Positions 25,509 through 31,000 of a stretch of DNA of 33,976 nt are shown here, piece after piece (within the stretch, counting starts at the first letter, position 1; each line of letters opens with the position of its first letter). A program made the translations under genes and the position numbers. This stretch comes from an uncultured Campylobacter sp. (GTDB lineage Bacteria; Campylobacterota; Campylobacteria; Campylobacterales; Campylobacteraceae): contig NZ_CALBWL010000036.1 of NCBI RefSeq assembly GCF_937973075.1, positions 1 through 33,976 of the forward strand, in the 5' to 3' direction. The notes under the pieces are model-generated. The model was not told where the DNA came from, did not search any database, and was given only the letters and a program-made list of their open reading frames with translations.

Positions 25509-26456
25509 TTAGCCCTTAATCGGCACGTAGCCGCTATTTTCGATGATGCTTTGCCCCTGCGGCGAAAGGATCCAATCTATCAAGATGCGGATATTTTCGT
25601 TTTTGTTATTTTCATCGTAAACCGCGTAAATTTCGGCTACGAGCGGGTATTTGCGGCTAGCGATATTTTCTTTATTCGGATACGCGCCGTTTAGGCTAAG
25701 CATCTTCACGCCGCCGTTTCGCACGATCCCCTCGACATAATAGCGAAACGAAAAGCCGATCGCGCTGCCGAAAAAGCCCGTGATCTTGCGCTTAGGCTGC
25801 ATCCCACCCATAAATTTCAAAAACGCGCTCTGGCTGCCGCTGTCCGCGTTTCGCTGCACGGCATCTATTCGCATGCGCTCGCCGCCTAGCTGCGACCAAT
25901 CGTCATATTGCCCGGAATAAATTCCTCGCACCTGATCCACGGTTAAGCTTGAAATTTTATTATTCGCATTTACGATAAAGACGAACGCCTCCAGCCCGAT
26001 CGGCACGAAGCGCAAGCGCGCACCCTTTTCGCGCGCATAAGCAAGCTGCTGCTTCGAAGGGGCGGCGACGAAAATGAGATCCACATCGCCGTCGCTTATA
26101 GCCTTGTACGCGCCGCGGGTATTGCCAAATTTAAGCTTGCTAGCATTCGTGAAATTTTGCCCGTCAAATTCCACGCTTTCCTTCGGATAGTTCGCCGCGA
26201 CGAATGCCGAAAATACGGGATACAAAGCCGCTGCTCCGTCGATTATCGGTAGATCGCCGCTAAGTTTTAAGCTAGAGCTGGCGCGCACGATCTGCGAGCC
26301 CTGCTCAAACGGCAGAAATTTACGCAGCTCGATCGATTTGGCCTGCATCTCGGCGCTGCTTTGATTTACGTATCGCTTCACGACGAGGCGGTAAAACGCA
26401 AAATCGAAAGCCGCCAAGATAAACACCAGAAAAATGGCGATAATTGCACGCTTCAT
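25509..26456 (-). CDS. PstS-like periplasmic substrate-binding protein
   Basis: 315 residues. N-terminal hydrophobic segment (about 3-22) without a clear cleavage site, so it may be membrane-anchored. The rest has the PstS pattern: DLPIIDGAAALYPVFSAFVA, the second-lobe start VNANNKISSLTVDQVRGIYS, GSQSAFLKFMGG (phosphate-loop region), and the C-terminal ILIDWILSPQGQSIIENSGY. No PstC, PstA or PstB genes are adjacent, so it either works with a distant transporter or senses an anion. It follows a 45-residue membrane peptide gene by one base and a 140-residue membrane gene before that, forming a three-gene unit. Confidence 0.85.
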   Translation of the reverse strand: MKRAIIAIFLVFILAAFDFAFYRLVVKRYVNQSSAEMQAKSIELRKFLPFEQGSQIVRASSSLKLSGDLPIIDGAAALYPVFSAFVAANYPKESVEFDGQNFTNASKLKFGNTRGAYKAISDGDVDLIFVAAPSKQQLAYAREKGARLRFVPIGLEAFVFIVNANNKISSLTVDQVRGIYSGQYDDWSQLGGERMRIDAVQRNADSGSQSAFLKFMGGMQPKRKITGFFGSAIGFSFRYYVEGIVRNGGVKMLSLNGAYPNKENIASRKYPLVAEIYAVYDENNKNENIRILIDWILSPQGQSIIENSGYVPIKG

Positions 26457-26457
26457 C

Positions 26458-26595
26458 TTAGTTTCCGTTTGCGATATAGGAGATGATCGAGCATTTGCTC
26501 TGCAGATACAGCGCCACCCCCACTAGCGCGCAAACGCTGATCGCCCAAGCCGTAAATATTACGGCGATCGTTTTTCGAAAAATTTCATCGCTCAT
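26458..26595 (-). CDS. Small single-helix membrane protein
   Basis: 45 residues, too short for routine gene calling. Begins MSDEIFRKTIAVIF, has one hydrophobic helix at about 8-31 and ends CSIISYIANGN; it has two cysteines (in SVCALVG and SKCSII). A GAGG site precedes the ATG, which lies eight bases after the stop of the upstream membrane gene, and its TAA is one base before the ATG of the PstS-like gene. The tight spacing on both sides makes it likely to be real and possibly a partner of one of its neighbours. Confidence 0.6.
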   Translation of the reverse strand: MSDEIFRKTIAVIFTAWAISVCALVGVALYLQSKCSIISYIANGN

Positions 26596-26603
26596 TTTGT
26601 GCC

Positions 26604-27026
26604 TCACATATGCGAAAGAGCGCTGTTAAGCAGCCATAAAAAGCCCATTAAGGCGGCTGAAAAGATTATGAATAAAAACGCAGAGAGAATCAGGAGATTT
26701 CTAATCTTTCTGCGCTGCTCGGGCGCGCTTTTAGCGGATTTAATAAATTTTATTAAATACACGATGAGGAAAATAAACGAAATTATCGGCAGCGCGATCA
26801 AAACCGAGATCGAGATGAACAGATCCGGCAGCCACTCAAAATATACCAGCGGAGCGAAAGTACACAAAAACGCAACCGCCGAAATAATTAGAAATTTTTT
26901 ATCTCTTTTATGGCGCTCCGGCTCGTCTTTTGATCTGATAAATTTAATCAAACACACTATGAGCCAAACAAAGCAGATCAAAAAGAGCACATTTAAAATC
27001 TCCATAAGCGATCCGAAAATATTCAT
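26604..27026 (-). CDS. Four-helix membrane protein with internal duplication
   Basis: 140 residues, function not recognised. Two halves resemble each other: residues about 14-66 (FVWLIVCLIKFIRSKDEPER..KKFLIISAVAFL) and about 84-134 (FIFLIVYLIKFIKSAKSAPE..IRNLLILSAFLF). Each half has a helix, a basic/acidic loop and a second helix. The likeness is visible at DNA level too, so the duplication is not ancient. AAAGG precedes the ATG. First gene of a unit with a 45-residue membrane peptide and the PstS-like protein. Confidence 0.72.
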   Translation of the reverse strand: MNIFGSLMEILNVLFLICFVWLIVCLIKFIRSKDEPERHKRDKKFLIISAVAFLCTFAPLVYFEWLPDLFISISVLIALPIISFIFLIVYLIKFIKSAKSAPEQRRKIRNLLILSAFLFIIFSAALMGFLWLLNSALSHM

Positions 27027-27271
27027 CTTTTACCTTTAAATTTTAATGTACAAAGCGGCATTTTAGCGCGCCAATTAAATTTACGCGCCCGTCAAGCAAG
27101 AGCGCAAGCGCAAATGCGCCTAAAACAAGCTCTTAATAAAGCGACGATCCTCGCCCGAGCAAAAGCGAAATTTTGCAAATTTCAAGCGGCGGCGAAAGTA
27201 AAATTTCAAACGCCGATAAAATTACAAAACCGCGAATTGCTAATTTTGTTAAATTTAGCGCGCATTTGCCG

Positions 27272-27850
27272 CTATAAAACGCCCTTAGTGCTAGGCACGC
27301 CGGCGCGCTCGTTGATACTTATCGCACGACGGAATGCGACGGCAAACGCCTTAAACGCGGCCTCTGCGACGTGATGTAGATTTTCGCCGCGGATCTGGCT
27401 TAGATGCAGCGTTAAATTTGCGTTGAAAGCCAGAGCGCGGAAAAACTCCTCCACGAGCTCAGCGTCGAATTCGCCGATCTTACCGCGCTTTAGGCTCGGG
27501 CAATCAAATACCAAAAACGCGCGGTTGGAAAAATCAAGCGCCGCAGAAACCGCCGCCTCGTCCATCACGACGACGCTATCGCCAAAGCGCTCGATGTTTT
27601 GCGCGGGATAGATCGCCTCTTTGATCGCGCTTCCGAGCACTATGCCGCAGTCCTCGACGCTGTGGTGAAAATCGACCTGCAAATCGCCCTCGCAGCGCAG
27701 GTTTAGATCGATCCACGCGTGCTTGGCAAATGCGCTAAGCATATGATCAAAAAAACCGATGCCAGTTTGTATCTGCGCCGCGCCGCGCCCGTAAAGCTCC
27801 AGCTCCAGCTCGATTTTAGTCTCTTTCGTAGCCCTATTTTTGCTTATCAT
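27272..27850 (-). CDS. hisB: Imidazoleglycerol-phosphate dehydratase HisB
   Basis: 192 residues, the single-function form. It dehydrates imidazole glycerol phosphate in histidine synthesis. Signatures: GIGFFDHMLSAFAKHAW, DFHHSVEDCGIVLGSAIKEA, and HHVAEAAFKAFAVAFRRA, which contain the histidines and glutamates binding the two metal ions. The phosphatase half found in C. jejuni HisB is missing here. It lies 48 bases downstream of dsbD. The 245 bases between its stop and the next gene hold no feature I can recognise. Confidence 0.95.
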   Translation of the reverse strand: MISKNRATKETKIELELELYGRGAAQIQTGIGFFDHMLSAFAKHAWIDLNLRCEGDLQVDFHHSVEDCGIVLGSAIKEAIYPAQNIERFGDSVVVMDEAAVSAALDFSNRAFLVFDCPSLKRGKIGEFDAELVEEFFRALAFNANLTLHLSQIRGENLHHVAEAAFKAFAVAFRRAISINERAGVPSTKGVL

Positions 27851-27898
27851 CGCGCAATCCTTAAAACTAAATTTTGTTTGAAATCTATCTAAATTTCA

Positions 27899-29866
27899 CT
27901 AAATTTCGGTTAAAATTTCGGCCAACTTTTCGGAATTTACGCTGCCGATCTGGCGCAGGTTCGCAATCTCGGCGCCCTCTTTAAAAAACAGAATCGTAGG
28001 CGGGCCGAATACGTTGAAATGAGCTTTTATCGCTCTGTTTTGCTCGCTATCTTCGCTAAGATCGATCTTTAAAAGGCTAAATTTATCAAGAGCGCCAGCA
28101 AGAGCGGGATCTGCGAACGCTCGCTCGCTCTGCTCGCAATTTTTACACCAGCTAGCCCAAAAATCCACTATCACGGGCTTTTTGGAATTTTCTATTTCGC
28201 CGCGCAGCTGCGCCAGATCGTGCACAAACGAAAAATGTGCGCCGCTTAAATTTTTAGCGCGAGGAATTTCGCCCGCCTGCAAGCTCTCGCCCAAGCCGCC
28301 CCTGGAATATCTCGCGTTTTGCGGGATTAGATTACCAAGCGGTCTGGAAAAATCTTTCGCGCCGCTGGCAAAGCCCGCGAGCAGCAGTGCCGAATATAGC
28401 GCGATTACAAGGGCCAAAGCGCGCTTTACCCCGCCCGCGCCGCCGTCAAACAGTCCTAAAAATCCTGCGAAGATCGCGCCCAAAACCGCGTAAATCAGCA
28501 GGCTTAAATTTTCGCCGATGAGCGTGCGCGAAATCCATACCGCCGTAAAAAGCAGCAAAAAGCCAAAAATTTTAGGCACCGCCTCCATCCAAGCTCCGGG
28601 CCTAGGCAGTGCGCCGCCGAGCCCCACCACAAGCAGTAGCGCGCCGCTTCCGAGCCCGAGCGCAAAAAGAGCCGCCGCGCCCAACAAAACGTCGCCGCTG
28701 CCCGCGATGTAAACGAGCGCGCCCGCAAGCGGAGCGGAGATGCACGGCGATACGACGAGCGCCGAGATAAGCCCCATCGAAAAAACTCCGATCAGACCGC
28801 CGCTCTTTTCGCTTTTGCTATTTAAGAAGCTTTGAAAACGCGCAGGCAGGCGAATCTCGTAAAATCCAAACATCGAAAGCGCAAGCACAGCAAATATGAG
28901 TGAGGTTAGGATCAGCGCGGGCGGAGTTTGCAGCAGGCCTTGTAAATTTTGCCCGAAAACCGCCACGAAAGCCCCTAAAATCGCATACGAGCTCGCCATC
29001 CCAAAAATATACGCGAGGCTTACGGCGAGGCTCGTTTTCGCGCTCGGCTTAGAGGAGGTTTTCGCCACTATGATCGACGAGAGGATCGGGATGAGCGGAT
29101 AGACGCAAGGGCTTAGCGAGAGCAACACGCCATAGCCGAAAAATAGCGCGATCGCCGCGATGAAGCTCTTGCTGCCAAGAACGTTTAAAATTTTATCCTG
29201 CTCGGAGATGGAATTTGCGTGCGGATTTTTGTGCGCGGAAGTTTGGTGGGAATTTACAGCAGCGTTTTCAGCCGAGCTTGCCGCGGAATTTCCCGCCGCA
29301 TACGAGTTTGCCAAGGAATTTGCCTCTGCGCCTGAAGCTGGCGAATTGCTTTCAAAATTTGAAGTCCTGCTCTGTGCGCTGTATGCGGCAGAAATCTGCG
29401 CGGAATTTACGCCGCTTCGGTATTTTTTCAGCTCGGAGTTTGAAATTTTGCTGATCTGATAGCCTTCCACTACGCGCTTGAAGCTGAAACCGAACTGCTG
29501 CGGCTGGTAGCAAAAGCCCGATTTCGTGCAGCCCAGAAAATCGCCATTAAGCACGAAATTATCGCTGTCTGCGGCATTTGCAAGTACAAGGCCTAAAGGC
29601 ACGGCGATGCTAAATTTGCCCTCGTAAATTTTATAATCCTTGTATTCGGTCGCGGCGGGCAGATTTATTAAATTCGTTACCTCCGCGCTGCCGATGAAAA
29701 TTTTTATCTCGTTTTGATAGAGATAGACCCCGTCCGCGATATCAAAGCTTAGCGTTACGCTATCGCTTTGCGCCGCCGCGTTAAGCTTGAACGCATCGGA
29801 GGGTTTCAGGGGCTCGGCGCCCAAGCCTAAAAGAAGAAACGCTGCCAAAATCAGTGATCTGATCAA
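27899..29866 (-). CDS. dsbD: Thiol:disulfide interchange protein DsbD with a low-complexity insert
   Basis: 655 residues against about 570 usually. It carries electrons from cytoplasmic thioredoxin to periplasmic partners. Signal peptide 1-17; N-terminal domain with Cys113 and Cys119 in GCTKSGFC; membrane domain (about 232-505) with Cys254 in LSPCVYP and Cys375 in VSPCISAP; C-terminal thioredoxin domain with Trp-Cys574-Lys-Asn-Cys577. Residues about 150-222 are a Ser/Ala/Asn-rich run placed between the N-terminal domain and the first helix, where a linker is tolerated. The start is TTG at 29866 with AAAGGAT upstream; no nearby ATG fits. Divergent from ppk2. Confidence 0.95.
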   Translation of the reverse strand: MIRSLILAAFLLLGLGAEPLKPSDAFKLNAAAQSDSVTLSFDIADGVYLYQNEIKIFIGSAEVTNLINLPAATEYKDYKIYEGKFSIAVPLGLVLANAADSDNFVLNGDFLGCTKSGFCYQPQQFGFSFKRVVEGYQISKISNSELKKYRSGVNSAQISAAYSAQSRTSNFESNSPASGAEANSLANSYAAGNSAASSAENAAVNSHQTSAHKNPHANSISEQDKILNVLGSKSFIAAIALFFGYGVLLSLSPCVYPLIPILSSIIVAKTSSKPSAKTSLAVSLAYIFGMASSYAILGAFVAVFGQNLQGLLQTPPALILTSLIFAVLALSMFGFYEIRLPARFQSFLNSKSEKSGGLIGVFSMGLISALVVSPCISAPLAGALVYIAGSGDVLLGAAALFALGLGSGALLLVVGLGGALPRPGAWMEAVPKIFGFLLLFTAVWISRTLIGENLSLLIYAVLGAIFAGFLGLFDGGAGGVKRALALVIALYSALLLAGFASGAKDFSRPLGNLIPQNARYSRGGLGESLQAGEIPRAKNLSGAHFSFVHDLAQLRGEIENSKKPVIVDFWASWCKNCEQSERAFADPALAGALDKFSLLKIDLSEDSEQNRAIKAHFNVFGPPTILFFKEGAEIANLRQIGSVNSEKLAEILTEI

Positions 29867-29974
29867 ATTTTATCCTTTGAAATTTTTTCCTACATTCTAA
29901 CGTAATAAGTATGAATTTATAGTGTAATATAAAGAACTTTTTTGTAAAATTCTTTAAAATTTTTAGGAGGCGAT

Positions 29975-30877
29975 ATGAGCAAAGAGATCAAAACCGAAAC
30001 GGGCGAAATAGCACTGAAAGAGATAGAATTTAAAAGTTCAAAGTACGAAAAAATCTCGTTCAAAGACTACGAAACGCTGCTTGAGAGATACCAGATCGAG
30101 CTTTTGAAGCTGCAAAAATTCGTAAAAGAAAAAGGCTTAAAAATTTTGATTTTGATGGAGGGGCGCGACGCGGCGGGCAAAGGTGGCACGATCAAGCGCT
30201 TAACCGAGCACCTAAATCCACGCGGATGCCGCATCGTAGCGCTCGAAAAGCCGAGCAACGTCGAAAAGACGCAGTGGTACTTTCAGCGCTACGTCGCGCA
30301 CCTACCCAGCGGCGGCGAGATTGCGATCTTTGACCGCAGCTGGTATAACCGCGCGATGGTCGAGCCGGTGATGGGCTTTTGCACCCACGCTGAGCATAAA
30401 GATTTCCTGCGCCAAGTGCCTAAATTTGAGGAGCTTTTGGTAAGTGCGGGGATAATTTTGTTTAAATTTTACTTTTCAGTCTCCAAAGAGGAGCAAAAAA
30501 GGCGCTTCGAATCGCGCCGCACCGACCCGCTGAAGCAATACAAACTCTCGCCAGTGGATGCGAGATCGCAGGAGCTGTGGAATCAATACACGCTCGCAAA
30601 ATACTCGATGCTGCTAGCTTCAAATACCGAATTTGCGCCGTGGACGATCCTAGATAGCAACGACAAAAAGATCGCGCGACTAAACGCCTTCCGCTGCATA
30701 CTCTCGCGTATAGACTATCCCGAAAAAATTGGTGCGAAGGAGCTTGCGGTGGATCCGAACCTAGTGCGAAACGGCGCCAGGGAGATAGTCTTAATGGAGG
30801 ATAGCCAAAAAAGCGAGGCTTGGCGCAAGCTGGAAAGCCCCTCTCGCAAGAATAAGAAGGATAAGAGAAAAGGCTGA
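29975..30877 (+). CDS. ppk2: Polyphosphate kinase 2 (PPK2 family)
   Basis: 300 residues. PPK2 moves phosphate between polyphosphate and nucleotides, usually making GTP or ATP from the diphosphate. Motifs: the P-loop GRDAAGKGG (63-71), ALEKPSNVEKTQWYFQRYV, Walker B/lid residues DRSWYNRA (120-127), and the lid region RRTDPLKQYKLSP. One-domain class I length. AGGAGG lies just before the ATG. A weak -10 (TATAAA at 29928-29933) is possible in the 108-base gap shared with dsbD. Followed directly by the left flank of CRISPR array 2. Confidence 0.95.
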   Translation: MSKEIKTETGEIALKEIEFKSSKYEKISFKDYETLLERYQIELLKLQKFVKEKGLKILILMEGRDAAGKGGTIKRLTEHLNPRGCRIVALEKPSNVEKTQWYFQRYVAHLPSGGEIAIFDRSWYNRAMVEPVMGFCTHAEHKDFLRQVPKFEELLVSAGIILFKFYFSVSKEEQKRRFESRRTDPLKQYKLSPVDARSQELWNQYTLAKYSMLLASNTEFAPWTILDSNDKKIARLNAFRCILSRIDYPEKIGAKELAVDPNLVRNGAREIVLMEDSQKSEAWRKLESPSRKNKKDKRKG

Positions 30878-31000
30878 CTTACCAATGAAGATTACCCGCT
30901 AAGAATTGCTAGGGAGGCTTGCTAGGAATTGCCTCATTATGGATTATTTCCCAATAATAGAAAGGCATTGAATTTTACAGCTTTTCATTTAAAATCTTTA
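30878..31000. other. Left flank of CRISPR array 2 (possible leader)
   Basis: Only 123 bases separate ppk2 from the first, degenerate repeat. Two near-identical words, GCTAAGAATTGC at 30898 and GCTAGGAATTGC at 30921, are seen, and the last 50 bases are AT-rich. That would suit a short leader, but the adjacent repeat is degenerate, which argues against an active one. Confidence 0.35.

Noticed and set aside
26599..27039. 146-codon plus-strand frame opposite the duplicated membrane protein
   Set aside because: The minus-strand frame has proper helices, a ribosome site and operon spacing; the plus frame is its antisense.
29160..29459. 99-codon plus-strand frame opposite the DsbD insert
   Set aside because: Shadow of the low-complexity insert, not an independent gene.
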